NCBI RefSeq assembly: GCF_022763245.1
Contig: NZ_JALEGV010000012.1
Coordinates: 310,001 to 374,000 of the forward strand
Direction: 5' to 3'
DNA length: 64,000 nucleotides
From: Oricola sp.
Lineage (GTDB): Bacteria > Pseudomonadota > Alphaproteobacteria > Rhizobiales > Rhizobiaceae
Shown: piece after piece, positions 16,720 to 27,097 of the stretch
How positions within the stretch are numbered: the stretch's first letter is position 1
How the letters are laid out: each line of letters starts with the position of its first letter
The notes under the pieces: model-generated
The model's input: only the letters and a program-made list of their open reading frames with translations
Told to the model about the DNA's origin: nothing
Database searches by the model: none
Program-made: the position numbers and the translations under genes

Positions 16720-17760
16720 TCAGGATGCCGGAACCGTCGACACGTAGCGGACCACGCCGTCGTCGCCGGTGGATTTCGCCAGTTCAGACCGGCGCATCAT
16801 CCGGTTCACATGGGCGAGCGTTTCGCTGAAGGCGAAGCCGAACTGGTGGATGTCCAATTCGCGCGGGAAGACCACCGGAACCAGTTCGTTGACCGTCATC
16901 GGCCGGTCTGCCGCCGCCTCGCCGATGAGGTCGCAACGCCGGTCGTGATGCGCGACCAGTTCGTTGCAGCGCGCGTGAAGGCCGCGAAACGGCAGCTGGT
17001 GGCCCGGGAGCACGAGAACGTCGTCCGGCAGATTGTCGCGGATACGCCGCGCCGTGCGCAGGAAATGCCCGAGCGGATCGCCATCCGGCTCGCTCGGCCA
17101 GACGCTGACATTGGGCGAGATCTTCGCAATCACCTGGTCGGCGGAGAAGAACAGCCCGTCCTCCTCGCAATAGAGCATGACCTGCTCCGGCGCGTGACCG
17201 TCGCCGGTGAAGATCCGGAAGCGGCGGCTGCCGATCACGAGCGTGTCGCCGGACAACAGCCGCAGAAACGTGTTCGGCAGCGGCGCGACCTTGCGCAGAT
17301 ATTCTAGCCCCTGCGAGCCCATCAGGTCCGCGACCTCGCGCGACGTTCCATGATTGATGTAGAAATCATGGAATTGCCGGTCCTGCGGAGACCCGGGATC
17401 AAGCGCCAGATTGGCGCAGGCCAAGTAGGCGGTCTGGCTGGTGAGGAGCGGAATGCCCGCCCTGCGGCAAAGCCAGCCGGCCGTTCCGATATGGTCGGGA
17501 TGATGATGCGTGACGATCAGGCGGGTCAGGCGCGAACCGGCGAGCGGCCCCGTAAGCACGGCTTCCCAGAGTTCCATTGTCCGGTCGTCGTGCAGCCCGG
17601 CATCAAGCACGCACCAGCCGTCCCCGTCCTCGATCAGGTAGATGTTCACGTGGTCGAGCCGGTAGGGCAGCGGCAGGCGCAGCCACTTGATGCCGGGCAC
17701 GATGTCGATCATCTCGCCGGGCGCCGGCGGTTCAGGGAATGGAAATTCGTAGGTGCTCAT
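16720..17760 (-). CDS. Metallo-beta-lactamase-fold hydrolase
   Basis: This 346-residue protein has the metallo-beta-lactamase metal motif T-HHHPDH (H85, H86, H87, D89, H90), a later FTGDGHAPEQ histidine, an FSADQV aspartate and a VLPGHQLPF histidine, so both metal sites are complete. A C-terminal helical part (ELDIHQFGFAFSETLAHVNRM) matches the BLACT-type winged-helix extension of LACTB2-like hydrolases, which act on thioesters, lactones or RNA. The start at 17760 (MSTYEFPFPEP) is taken as the first ATG before the fold. It is isolated: a terminator lies between it and the upstream cupin gene, and 83 bases separate it from the GntR-type gene. The substrate is unknown. Confidence 0.88.
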   Translation of the reverse strand: MSTYEFPFPEPPAPGEMIDIVPGIKWLRLPLPYRLDHVNIYLIEDGDGWCVLDAGLHDDRTMELWEAVLTGPLAGSRLTRLIVTHHHPDHIGTAGWLCRRAGIPLLTSQTAYLACANLALDPGSPQDRQFHDFYINHGTSREVADLMGSQGLEYLRKVAPLPNTFLRLLSGDTLVIGSRRFRIFTGDGHAPEQVMLYCEEDGLFFSADQVIAKISPNVSVWPSEPDGDPLGHFLRTARRIRDNLPDDVLVLPGHQLPFRGLHARCNELVAHHDRRCDLIGEAAADRPMTVNELVPVVFPRELDIHQFGFAFSETLAHVNRMMRRSELAKSTGDDGVVRYVSTVPAS

Positions 17761-17855
17761 GGATGTCCGGGCGGCCCGATGGCGCTTATGTCTGACAGGG
17801 TTCGTCAATGAACCAGTTTCGACCCTGAATAAACATCCATCCGCCCAAGGTCACG

Positions 17856-17883
17856 AAAAACCCGCCGGACGGATGCCGGCGGG
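17856..17883 (-). terminator. Intrinsic terminator after the cupin gene
   Basis: On the minus strand CCCGCCGG and CCGGCGGG form a perfect 8-bp stem with a 7-base loop, followed by five Ts. It lies 35 bases beyond the cupin stop codon and closes the long carboxylase/transporter operon that begins at 26765. Confidence 0.88.
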
Positions 17884-17917
17884 TTGCCGCGATCACCTCG
17901 ACAAGCGGAGCCAGCCG

Positions 17918-18226
17918 TCAGCGGTCGAGAAACTCGATCTCGATGAAGGCACATTCGAAGTCGTTGGCGTTGATCACATCGTGCTCCACGCCAGTCTCGC
18001 GGAAATAGGGCACGCCGTTCTTCAGTTCGGCCCTGCGCGTCACGCCGCCCGGTTCGCTCAGTTCGAGCGTCCCGTCGAAGAGCGGCACCACCACGTAGTC
18101 GTAGTCGTGACGGTGCCAGCCCGTATTGTCGCCGCGTGCGGCGAAGCGCCACTCGGTCACGCGCGTGCGGGCGTTCTCGATGAGGACGATTCCGCGCGCG
18201 GTTCCAGGTTTGGCGTCTCCGCACAT
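17918..18226 (-). CDS. Small cupin-domain protein
   Basis: This 102-residue single-domain cupin carries the metal-binding pattern GWHRHDYDYVVVPL (H-x-H, then the family tyrosine/valine run) and the second motif GVEHDVINAND with another histidine. Such single cupins are isomerases, lyases or binding proteins; the activity is unknown here. It is the last gene of the operon, seven bases after bioY and before a strong terminator, so it is probably part of the same pathway. Confidence 0.85.
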   Translation of the reverse strand: MCGDAKPGTARGIVLIENARTRVTEWRFAARGDNTGWHRHDYDYVVVPLFDGTLELSEPGGVTRRAELKNGVPYFRETGVEHDVINANDFECAFIEIEFLDR

Positions 18227-18233
18227 GACGGGT

Positions 18234-18824
18234 TCAGCGCTTCGAGACGCCGCGCCATGCGAGCGGCAGGATGGCCGCCAGCAAGGCGAATTTCAGCGCT
18301 TCGGCCGGCAGGAACGGATAGAGGCCGAATTCGAGCACCGGCTTGTCCCAGCCGATCAGCGTGCCCAGCCAGGTTAGCCCCAGCGCATAGACCGACGCCA
18401 GACCGGCAAGCGCCGCGATGCCGGCCGTAAGCAGGTGCCGATCGAAGCCGCGCTCCGCGAACCAACCCGTCACATAGGCCGCGACGACGAAACCGGCGAG
18501 GAAGCCGCCGGTCGGACCGGCCATATAGGCGAGGCCGAGGCCTTTTTCCGGCGTCCCGGCAAAGACCGGAAGACCGAGCGCGCCTTCGGCGAGATAGAGC
18601 AGCACCGTCGCCGCGCCGAGGCGGGAGCCCAGCGCGAAGCCGAGGAACAGGACCACGAAGGTCTGCATGGTCATCGGCACGGGGAAAAACGGAATCTGCA
18701 CCTTGGCCGAGGCCCAGAGCAGCGCCGTGCCCGCCACGGCGAGCAGGACCGACTGCAGCGCGCTGCGCCGGCCGCCGAACGCGGCGTCGAAGAGCGTCGG
18801 ATGCGTGGATGCGAAAGTCGTCAT
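18234..18824 (-). CDS. bioY: Biotin transporter BioY
   Basis: This 196-residue membrane protein is the substrate-binding S component of the biotin ECF importer. It shows the BioY opening VQIPFFPVPMTMQTFVV and the GPTGGFLAGFVVAAYVTG signature, with six hydrophobic segments. It lies 20 bases after pxpC inside an operon that encodes a biotin carboxylase and a biotin carrier, so import of the cofactor is co-ordered with the biotin enzyme. No bioM or bioN energising gene is in the window; solitary BioY proteins are common in proteobacteria. Confidence 0.95.
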   Translation of the reverse strand: MTTFASTHPTLFDAAFGGRRSALQSVLLAVAGTALLWASAKVQIPFFPVPMTMQTFVVLFLGFALGSRLGAATVLLYLAEGALGLPVFAGTPEKGLGLAYMAGPTGGFLAGFVVAAYVTGWFAERGFDRHLLTAGIAALAGLASVYALGLTWLGTLIGWDKPVLEFGLYPFLPAEALKFALLAAILPLAWRGVSKR

Positions 18825-18844
18825 GGGAGGATGTCCTTTTGCGT

Positions 18845-19819
18845 TCAGGCGAGAGCTTCGCGGATGGCATTGATGGTCGAGGCCCGGTCATGGCGCGCGG
18901 CGAGAGCCGTATCCATGTCCACCTTCACGAAACGCGTCGGCGTGTGCGGCTGCAACTGGCCGATCAGGTCCATGTCGGCGGAAATGACGGTGCCGATCAT
19001 GAAGTAGCCGCCACCCGACACCGCGTCGCGATGCAGGACGATCGGCTCGGTGCCGCTCGGCACCTGCACCGAGCCGTAGGGGTAACAGGCGTCGGTGATG
19101 TTGGACGGATCGGCGCCGGCCCCGAAAGGCTGCTCGCGCTCGACGAATTCCAACTTGCGCCCGCCCTGGAAACGGTAGCCCATGCGGTCGGCCTCGTTGG
19201 CGACCTTCCAGGTGTCGTCGAAGAAGTCCTTCTGCGCCTGCTCGGTGATGCGGTGCCAATAGAGGCCCGGCAGAACGCGCAATTCGGCCGGATTGCCCGG
19301 ACCGCGACGCAGGTTGGCGGGAACCGACAGTCCTTCGCGAACGGGCTTGCTGCCCTTGCCGAGCGGCAGCGTGTCGCCTGGCTGGACGGCGCGGCCTTCG
19401 ACGCCGCCAAGCGCGCCGATGGCGTAGGTGGACCGGCTGCCGAGCATCGGCGGGGTGGCGATGCCGCCGGAGATGGCGATATAGGCGCGCGCGCCCGATT
19501 TCAGGAAGTCGAAGGACAGCACCTGCCCGGCCTTGACCGGAAAAGCCGTCCACGTCTCGCGCGGTTCGCCGTCGAGTTTTGGCGGCAGTTCGGCGCCGCA
19601 GACGGCAACTGTCGCGTCCTCGGTGAATTCCAGTTCCGGCCCGACGAAAACGGATTCCAGCCCGGCCGCTTCCTCGTCATTGCCGACCAGCAGATTGGCC
19701 GCGCGCAGGGCGAGGCGGTCCATCGCGCCGCCCATCGGAATGCCGAGATGGTAGTAGCCCGGCCGTCCCATGTCCTGGATCGTGGTGGCGATGCCGGCGG
19801 AGATGACATTAATCGGCAT
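18845..19819 (-). CDS. pxpC: PxpC / AHS2-domain protein (KipA-like), urea-carboxylase-type carboxyltransferase half
   Basis: This 324-residue protein is the AHS2 (KipA) type: it opens with VISAGIATTIQDMGRPGYYHLGIPMGGAMD, read in parts, and has VAVCGAELPPKLDG and YIAISGGIATPPMLGSRSTY. In Pxp 5-oxoprolinase it is subunit C; in urea carboxylase the same domain forms half of the carboxyltransferase. The neighbourhood of a biotin carboxylase and carrier makes the carboxyltransferase reading likely. It overlaps pxpB by 11 bases, so the two are made together. Confidence 0.9.
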   Translation of the reverse strand: MPINVISAGIATTIQDMGRPGYYHLGIPMGGAMDRLALRAANLLVGNDEEAAGLESVFVGPELEFTEDATVAVCGAELPPKLDGEPRETWTAFPVKAGQVLSFDFLKSGARAYIAISGGIATPPMLGSRSTYAIGALGGVEGRAVQPGDTLPLGKGSKPVREGLSVPANLRRGPGNPAELRVLPGLYWHRITEQAQKDFFDDTWKVANEADRMGYRFQGGRKLEFVEREQPFGAGADPSNITDACYPYGSVQVPSGTEPIVLHRDAVSGGGYFMIGTVISADMDLIGQLQPHTPTRFVKVDMDTALAARHDRASTINAIREALA

Positions 19820-20680
19820 GGAGGGCCTCCATCAGCTTGGCGTTGGTTCCATCGATATCGGCGTTGTATTCGTCCAGCGAGAAGCGGACGTTGCGGATGC
19901 GCGGCGCGAACGTTCCCGCCTGCACCTCCTCGATCGCCGTGTCGTATTCCTCGCGGCTGATCGGCTTCCATTTGACGATGTCGCCCGGCTTGAAGAAGAC
20001 CATGAAATCCTGGAGGTAGGAGACCTTCTGTTCCGGATCGTAGATCGGCATCGGCGTGATCCCGAACATCTGGTAGCCGCCGGCGCCACGCACCGAATAG
20101 ATGCAGGAGAAGCAGCCGCCATAGCCGACCGTCAGGCGTGGCGTGTCGGTGCGCGGGCGCAGATATTTCGGCACCTCGATCTGCCGCGGCCGATCGACCA
20201 TCTGGTAGAGGAACGGCAGGCCGGAGACGAAGCCGACCATCGAGACGAACCACGGCGCGCCCGAATGGGCCTCGATGAACGTCTCGACGCTGTCATAGCC
20301 GTTGACGCGTGCGGCATATTCGATGTCGGTCGCGTCGGGATCCTGGTGACGCTCGCGGAACCGCATCAGCGTCTCATGCGTCCACGGATCCTGATAGTAG
20401 ACCGGGATTTCGATGATGCGGGTGTCGAGCACCGGCTCGGCGCTCTCCGCCGTCGCTTCCAGCCGCTTCAATTCGGCCATCAGGTCGTTCGGATGGATCA
20501 CGTCCGGGTTGAACTTGATCTGGAAGGAGGCGTTGGCCGGGCAGATTTCCGTAACGCCCTTGATGTTGGCGTCGCGCACCGCGTTGGTCATCGACAGGCT
20601 GACGAAAAACGCTTCCAGCGACATCGCCTCGTCGACTTCGACGAAGATGTGCTCGTCGCCCCCGAATGTGTATCGGCTAC

Positions 20681-20684
<4 letters not shown>
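19809..20684 (-). CDS. pxpB: PxpB / AHS1-domain protein (KipI-like), urea-carboxylase-type
   Basis: This 291-residue protein is the AHS1 (KipI) type. About 80 N-terminal residues resemble the start of KipI and the C-terminal half carries the cyclophilin-like core: VGYGGCFSCIYSVRGAGGYQMFG matches the glycine-rich C-x-Y-x-x-x-G-x-GGYQ pattern of urea carboxylase better than the KipI form (GGWQLIGRT). The tail with ISREEYD and FAPRIRNVRFSLDEYNADI also looks urea-carboxylase-like. The ATG overlaps the stop of the carboxylase gene (ATGA). With pxpC it would form the carboxyltransferase that moves CO2 from biotin to an amide or lactam nitrogen. Confidence 0.88.
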
Positions 20685-22075
<1,391 letters not shown>

Positions 22076-22083
22076 GTCAGCCC

Positions 22084-22323
22084 TCAGTCCAGTTCCGCGA
22101 TCGTCTGACCGGCCATCACCGGTTCGGCGTCCCCGATCGGGAACCCGGTGATCGTGCCGTCGGCATCGGCCTTCACTTCATGGAAGGTCTTCATCACCTC
22201 CACGAGGCCGATCGTGTCGCCCTTGGCGACCGTGTCGCCAATTTCCTTGAAAACGGGCTGATCGGGCGCCGGCTTGCGGTAGAAGGTTCCCGGGATCGGG
22301 GATCTGACCTCGTGTTTTGCCAT
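22084..22323 (-). CDS. Biotin carboxyl carrier protein, minimal single-domain form
   Basis: This 79-residue protein is a bare biotinyl domain with no N-terminal extension (AccB is usually about 150 residues). The biotinylation site reads EVMKT, with the target lysine K45, in place of the usual EAMKM; the preceding VFKEIGDTVAKGDTIGLV and following ADADGTITGF form the two hairpins of the domain. The ATG at 22323 is right for the domain; longer in-frame readings extend into pxpA. It lies between pxpA and the carboxylase gene and should carry CO2 between carboxylase and PxpBC. Confidence 0.92.
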   Translation of the reverse strand: MAKHEVRSPIPGTFYRKPAPDQPVFKEIGDTVAKGDTIGLVEVMKTFHEVKADADGTITGFPIGDAEPVMAGQTIAELD

Positions 22324-22354
22324 CGGATGTCTCTCCTTTGATTGGGTGTCCGCC

Positions 22355-23083
22355 TCAAGCGGCTTCCAGTTCGCCGACCGCCTTGCGCACCGCCTTGGCG
22401 ATGGCGACGGCATTCGGCGTGTCTGAATGAATACAGATGGTTTCGGCACGCACCTGCAAGGGCTTGCCGTTGATCGAGGCGATCTCGCCCGTCCGCACGG
22501 CCTGCGCGGCGCGGCGGGCGGCGTCCTCCGGATCCACCGCTTCATGCTCGCGGGTGATGATCAGCGCGCCGTCATCGGCATATTCGAGATCGGCGAAGAA
22601 CTCGGCCTGGAAACCGACGCCGCGCGCGTTGAAGACCTCTTCGTGCAGCGTGCCGGCGAGGCCGAGCACGGGCACCTTGTAGGCTTCCGCAACGTCCGCG
22701 ACGGCATGCGCGATATGCTCCAACCGGGCCGCCATGCCGTAAAGCGCGCCATGCGGCTTCAGATGCGACAGCGGGACGCCGGCGACGTCGAGAAATCCCT
22801 TCAGCGCGCCGATCTGGTAGATGATGATGTTCACCATCTCCTCACGGTCGATCTTCATCTCGCGGCGGCCGAAGCCCGGCAGGTCCGGCAGCGAGAAATG
22901 CGCGCCGACCTTGACCCCGAATTTCTGCGCCAGGGCCACCGTGTGGCGCATGTGGTTGGGATCCGAGCCGTGGAAGCCGCAGGCGACATTGGCCTGCGAG
23001 ATAAACGGCATCATCCCCTCGTCGTCACCCATCTTGTAGAGCCCGAAGCTCTCGCCCATGTCGCAATTGATATCCACAGCCAT
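22355..23083 (-). CDS. pxpA: PxpA / LamB-YcsF family protein
   Basis: This 242-residue TIM-barrel protein of the LamB/YcsF family has its full signature set: DINCDMGESFGLYKMGDDEG, NVACGFHGSDPNHM, VGAHFSLPDLPGFGRREM and HLKPHGALYG. PxpA works with PxpB and PxpC in ATP-dependent opening of 5-oxoproline. Here it is separated from pxpBC by a biotin carrier and a biotin carboxylase, so ring opening after biotin-dependent carboxylation of an amide or lactam is a reasonable guess. It starts at an ATG 13 bases after the permease gene, with GAGGAGA before it. Confidence 0.92.
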   Translation of the reverse strand: MAVDINCDMGESFGLYKMGDDEGMMPFISQANVACGFHGSDPNHMRHTVALAQKFGVKVGAHFSLPDLPGFGRREMKIDREEMVNIIIYQIGALKGFLDVAGVPLSHLKPHGALYGMAARLEHIAHAVADVAEAYKVPVLGLAGTLHEEVFNARGVGFQAEFFADLEYADDGALIITREHEAVDPEDAARRAAQAVRTGEIASINGKPLQVRAETICIHSDTPNAVAIAKAVRKAVGELEAA

Positions 23084-23095
23084 GGAAGTCTCTCC

Positions 23096-24121
23096 TCAGT
23101 CTTTCAGCGAAGCGACGTAGCGAAGCCGGATCTGGTCCGCGATCACCGCGAGGATCAGAAGCGCGCCGAGCACGACGGTTTGCAGGTAGGATTCGATGCG
23201 CGCCAGGTTCATGCCGTTCTGCACGAGGCCGATGAACAGCGCGCCGAGCACGACGTTCTCCAATCGCCCGACGCCGCCGCGCAGGCTGACGCCGGCAATC
23301 ACGCAGGCGGCAATCGATTCAAGCGGCATCGAGGCGCCGATATTGGCCTCGCCCGTATCGAGACGCGCGGTCAGAAGCATGCCCGCCACGGCCGCGAAGA
23401 ACGCGCACAGCACATAGGTGAACAACAGCGTTCCGGTGGTGTTGATGCCCGACAGCGACGCCGCCTTCAGATTGCCGCCGACCGCGTAGAAATAGCGTCC
23501 CTGCGGCGTCCAGTAGAGAAACGCGTAGAGCGCCAGGACGAGCAGCGCCGCGACATAGACCGGCACGGGAATGCCGAACAGCATGCCGAAGCCGAACAGG
23601 TCCCCGAACGCCACCGGCATGCCGTAGACCGGAACGCCGCCCGTCAGGTAAAGCGCGATGCCGAAGCCGACGGATGCCATGCCGAGCGACATCATGAAGG
23701 GCGAGACGTTGAAGAAGGCGACACCGACGCCGTTCACGACGCCGATCGAGACACCCGCCGCGACGCCCGCAAGACAGCCGAGCGCGATCGCCAGGCCGGC
23801 CATGTCGGGGAAAGCGGCATAGAAGGCCGCCATCGCCATGGCGCCGGCGACGGATGACAGCGCCAGGATCGTGCCGACCGAGAGGTCGAAGCCGCCGGTC
23901 AGGAGCGCCATCATCTGCCCCATCGAGACGATCATCAGATAGACCGACTGGCGCAGCACGTTCATCAGGTTGCGCGGCGTCAGGAAGTTGTCGGACATCA
24001 GCGTGAAGACGATGAGGGCGATCACCAGCAGGAACGGCAGGATGCCGAGCTTGACGAAGAGCCGCTTGACGGCGGTGCCGAGGCCACCCGCCGGTTGCGC
24101 GGTCGCGGTGTTGGCGGCCAT
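23096..24121 (-). CDS. ABC importer permease (RbsC type)
   Basis: This 341-residue membrane protein has about nine predicted hydrophobic segments and the RbsC-class core (ALTGGFDLSVG-type, here LLTGGFDLSVGTILALS; later GRYFYAVGGNLKAASLSGI and VIAGVSLRGGVGR). It forms the homodimeric channel of a carbohydrate-class 2 importer. The start is the ATG at 24121, overlapping the ATPase stop by one base (TGATG); a GTG three bases earlier is possible. With the ATPase and TorT-like binding protein it makes a complete importer feeding the pxp operon. Confidence 0.93.
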   Translation of the reverse strand: MAANTATAQPAGGLGTAVKRLFVKLGILPFLLVIALIVFTLMSDNFLTPRNLMNVLRQSVYLMIVSMGQMMALLTGGFDLSVGTILALSSVAGAMAMAAFYAAFPDMAGLAIALGCLAGVAAGVSIGVVNGVGVAFFNVSPFMMSLGMASVGFGIALYLTGGVPVYGMPVAFGDLFGFGMLFGIPVPVYVAALLVLALYAFLYWTPQGRYFYAVGGNLKAASLSGINTTGTLLFTYVLCAFFAAVAGMLLTARLDTGEANIGASMPLESIAACVIAGVSLRGGVGRLENVVLGALFIGLVQNGMNLARIESYLQTVVLGALLILAVIADQIRLRYVASLKD

Positions 24122-25671
24122 CACGCAGCCTCCCTTTCGAAGAAATGGGCAAGCACGTTTTCCTCCGTCAGTTGGTCGGCCTGCAATTCGGCTTGCACGC
24201 GGCCGCGATAGAAGACGTAGGCGCGCGTGGTCAGGTGAAGGATTTCGGGAAGGTCGGACGAGATCAGCACGATCGCCGTGCCGCTCTTCGCCAGTTCGAC
24301 GATGAATTCGTAGATCGAGGCGCGGGTGCCGACATCGACACCGACGGTCGGCTCGTCGAAGACGATCAGATCGTAGGAGCGCGTCAGGCTGCGCGCCAGC
24401 ATCGCCTTTTGCTGGTTGCCGCCGGAGAAATGATCGACGGCGCGCTCGATGCGCGGCGGCGCCAGGTTCAGGCGTTCCGCCAGCCCCGTCACCGCACGCA
24501 CCTCGCCGCCGCGATCCAGAAGGAACCCGTTGGAGAAGGGCTTGATGTCGAGCGAGGCGAGCGCGACGTTCTCGCGCACCGGCCGCATCATCATCAGCCC
24601 CTCGTTGCGCCGGTCCGCCGGCAGGTAGAGAAAACCGGCCCGGATGTTGCGCCGCGGGCTGTTGCCGGTGATGTCGCGGCCCTTGAGCGCGACGCTGCCG
24701 CTGGCGATCGGCCCGGCCCCGAAACAGGCCTGCATCAGTTCCGACTTGCCGGACCCGACGAGCCCGGCCATGCCGACGATCTCGCCGGCCCGCACCTGCA
24801 TCGACGCATCGATGACCGTCTCGTCCGGCGTCGTCAGGCTGCGCACCTCGATAACCGGGTCGCCGGCTTCGCCGAGGTCGAGCGCGGGAAAGATGCTGCC
24901 GACCACCCTGCCAGTCATCAGGCGCACCAGATCGTCTTCCGAACTGGCCTTGGCATCGACCGTGTCGATGTAGCGGCCATCGCGCAGCACGGTGATGCGG
25001 TCACCGATGCGCCGGATCTCGGCCATGCGGTGGGTGATGTAGACAATGCCGACACCGCGTTGCGTCAGCTGGCCGATCAGGTCGAAGAGATGATCGGTCT
25101 CGTGATTGGTGAGCGAAGCGGTTGGCTCGTCCAGGATCAGGACCGACAGGTCGGAGCGGAACGCCTTGGCGATCTCGACCATCTGCTGTTCGGCGCGCGT
25201 CAGGTGATCGACACGCTGCTCGGGCCGCAGGTCGAAGCCGAGTTCGTCGAGGATCTCCAGCGCCTCGCGCCGGATGCGAGCGCGGTCGATGAAGCCGCCG
25301 CGCGTATGTTCGGCGCCGAGGAAGAGGTTCTCCTCCACCGTCATTTGCGGAATGAGGGAAAATTCCTGGAACACCGCGGAGATGCCGTAGGCCCGGGCGT
25401 CATGCACCGAATGCAGCGTGACCGGCTCGCCGCGAAACAGGATCTGGCCGCCGCTCGGCTGATTGGCGCCGGCCAGAATGGATATCAGTGTCGATTTGCC
25501 TGCCCCGTTCTCGCCGAACAGGACATGCACCTCGCCGGGCCGCAGGTCGAAATCCACTCCGTCGAGCGCCTTGACCCCGGGATATTCCTTGGTCACGGCC
25601 TTCGTCTGCAGCAGGGGGAACGCAGCCGGCGGCTGCGTCCCTTCCCGGGCATGGAGGAGCGGATCTGACAT
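24121..25671 (-). CDS. ABC importer ATP-binding protein with two ATPase domains (RbsA type)
   Basis: This 516-residue double ATPase has a first nucleotide domain with Walker A GENGAGKST and Walker B VLILDEPTASL, and a second with a changed P-loop (GLVGSGKSEL), signature FSGGNQQKAML and Walker B LIVFDEPTVGVD. This is the arrangement of RbsA/XylG/MglA of carbohydrate-class 2 importers, and of the related lactam- or autoinducer-type systems. It lies 20 bases after the TorT-like gene and overlaps the permease gene. Confidence 0.95.
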   Translation of the reverse strand: MSDPLLHAREGTQPPAAFPLLQTKAVTKEYPGVKALDGVDFDLRPGEVHVLFGENGAGKSTLISILAGANQPSGGQILFRGEPVTLHSVHDARAYGISAVFQEFSLIPQMTVEENLFLGAEHTRGGFIDRARIRREALEILDELGFDLRPEQRVDHLTRAEQQMVEIAKAFRSDLSVLILDEPTASLTNHETDHLFDLIGQLTQRGVGIVYITHRMAEIRRIGDRITVLRDGRYIDTVDAKASSEDDLVRLMTGRVVGSIFPALDLGEAGDPVIEVRSLTTPDETVIDASMQVRAGEIVGMAGLVGSGKSELMQACFGAGPIASGSVALKGRDITGNSPRRNIRAGFLYLPADRRNEGLMMMRPVRENVALASLDIKPFSNGFLLDRGGEVRAVTGLAERLNLAPPRIERAVDHFSGGNQQKAMLARSLTRSYDLIVFDEPTVGVDVGTRASIYEFIVELAKSGTAIVLISSDLPEILHLTTRAYVFYRGRVQAELQADQLTEENVLAHFFEREAA

Positions 25672-25691
25672 GGCCCGACCGTCGCCTTCGA

Positions 25692-26765
25692 TTACTCGAC
25701 CGAGAACACCGGACGGAAGCCGTTCGGAGCCAGCGTCGAGGACGGATCGAAATCGCCGTGGTTTTCCTGCGTGACGACGTAGAGCGCCGGACCCACATGC
25801 TTCATGTAGTCCTTGCCTTCCAGGATGCGCACGGCCTGGTCGATCGCGATGCGGCCCTGGATGACGGTGGAATCCGTCGGTGCGGCGAGGATCTGGCCGC
25901 GCGCGATGCCCTGGTCCACGCCAGGCGTGTAGTAGTAGGACACGATCTTGACCTGGTCCGTCAGGCCGCGGGCGCGCAGGATCGGCACGGCCGCCTCGGC
26001 GGTCACCGCGGTGCCGACGATGTAGTCGAGATCCGGATAGGCTTCGAGCGTATCTTCCACGAGCTTGGCCTGGGCTTCCTTGCCGGTGTCGCCATATTTG
26101 GTGTCGACCAGTTCGACGGCCGATCCTTCGATCGCGCCCTGGAAGCCGGTGTTGCCGGCCTCGACCCAGCCTGCACCTGCCGGTCCGGGGAACCAGGCCA
26201 CCTTGGCCGCATCACCGCCGGCCGGATGCGACGCGGCGAGGAATTCGCCCGCCTTCGCGCCCATCTCGCCGAACGACACGAGCGACTTGGCCGCCAATTT
26301 GTCGGAGGACATGCCGTTGATCACGTCGATGACCGGGATGTTCTTCTCGGCCAGTTCGGCGACGACATTGTTCAGCCCGTCATAGGAGATCGCGCCGATG
26401 ATCACCGCGTCGGCGCCGGCCGACACGCAATCCTCGATCTGCGAGATCTGGGTGTTGAGTTCCGTATAGCCACCGGCTTCGACGACGTTGGCCTTCACGC
26501 CCTGCCGCTTGGCCTCTTCGGTGATGCCGTAATCGACGCCCAGCCAGTAGGCGTCCTTCATGTGCGGGAAGGATACGCAGATGTCCCATTTCTGGGACGC
26601 CTTCTCGAGCGGCTCGTAATCCACCGATGTGCGCGGGCTGGCCATGTCGAAGGGCGGGTCCCACACTTCGACCGAATAGGGGTACCACTCCTCGGCCGTT
26701 GCGCCGCCGGACATGACGAGCGCCACTGCCGCCGATGCGGTCAATGCAGTGAGCAGATGTTTCAT
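25692..26765 (-). CDS. TorT-like periplasmic substrate-binding protein
   Basis: This 357-residue protein is closest in pattern to TorT, the periplasmic TMAO sensor partner: WDICVSFPHMKDAYWLGVDYGI, QGVKANVVEAGGY and QISQIEDCVSAGADAVIIGAIS, read in parts. A signal peptide covers about residues 1-24, with the mature chain beginning EEWYPYSV. No TorS or TorR gene is present; instead it heads an RbsA/RbsC-type importer operon, so it is an importer binding protein and not a sensor. The likely ligand is a small polar amide, amine oxide or lactam, judged only from the genes downstream. Confidence 0.88.
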   Translation of the reverse strand: MKHLLTALTASAAVALVMSGGATAEEWYPYSVEVWDPPFDMASPRTSVDYEPLEKASQKWDICVSFPHMKDAYWLGVDYGITEEAKRQGVKANVVEAGGYTELNTQISQIEDCVSAGADAVIIGAISYDGLNNVVAELAEKNIPVIDVINGMSSDKLAAKSLVSFGEMGAKAGEFLAASHPAGGDAAKVAWFPGPAGAGWVEAGNTGFQGAIEGSAVELVDTKYGDTGKEAQAKLVEDTLEAYPDLDYIVGTAVTAEAAVPILRARGLTDQVKIVSYYYTPGVDQGIARGQILAAPTDSTVIQGRIAIDQAVRILEGKDYMKHVGPALYVVTQENHGDFDPSSTLAPNGFRPVFSVE

Positions 26766-27097
26766 GTGTGTGCCTCCAAGTGTCTGCGAACCCTCGTGGT
26801 CCGCTTCGCCGACCGCCGCCGGAGGGACGGTGGAGAAATGAAAGAACGAGACAGGGGAATTGTAAAATACGATTATTAGGCATAGTTATTCTGTTTTTTT
26901 GATTTCGCGCGCGCAAAATGAAGGCATGTTGAAATTTTGAGCAAGCTGCGGCGACAGCGACATCAAAAACGCCAGAAATCCATCGTTTTCATGGGTTAGC
27001 CGAGGCCAATGAACGGCCAAATGAGATGCCGCAGCGCACAACTGCCGCGAGAATTTGCAGACCAGGTTGCGAAAAAGAGATAAGGCGTATCTGAAAA
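26766..27097. other. 332-base intergenic region between the divergent TorT-like and LysR genes
   Basis: No gene is seen. The middle is AT-rich with a run of seven Ts (26894-26900) followed by the near-palindrome ATTTCGCGCGCGCAAAAT at 26902-26919. AGATA-N5-TATCT at 27078-27092 lies just before the LysR start codon. It should hold the promoter of the ten-gene operon (minus strand) and that of the LysR gene; no convincing -35/-10 pair can be fixed by eye. Confidence 0.6.

Noticed and set aside
25692-26765. TMAO sensing system (torTSR)
   Set aside because: No histidine kinase or response regulator is near; the TorT-like protein heads an RbsA/RbsC-type importer.
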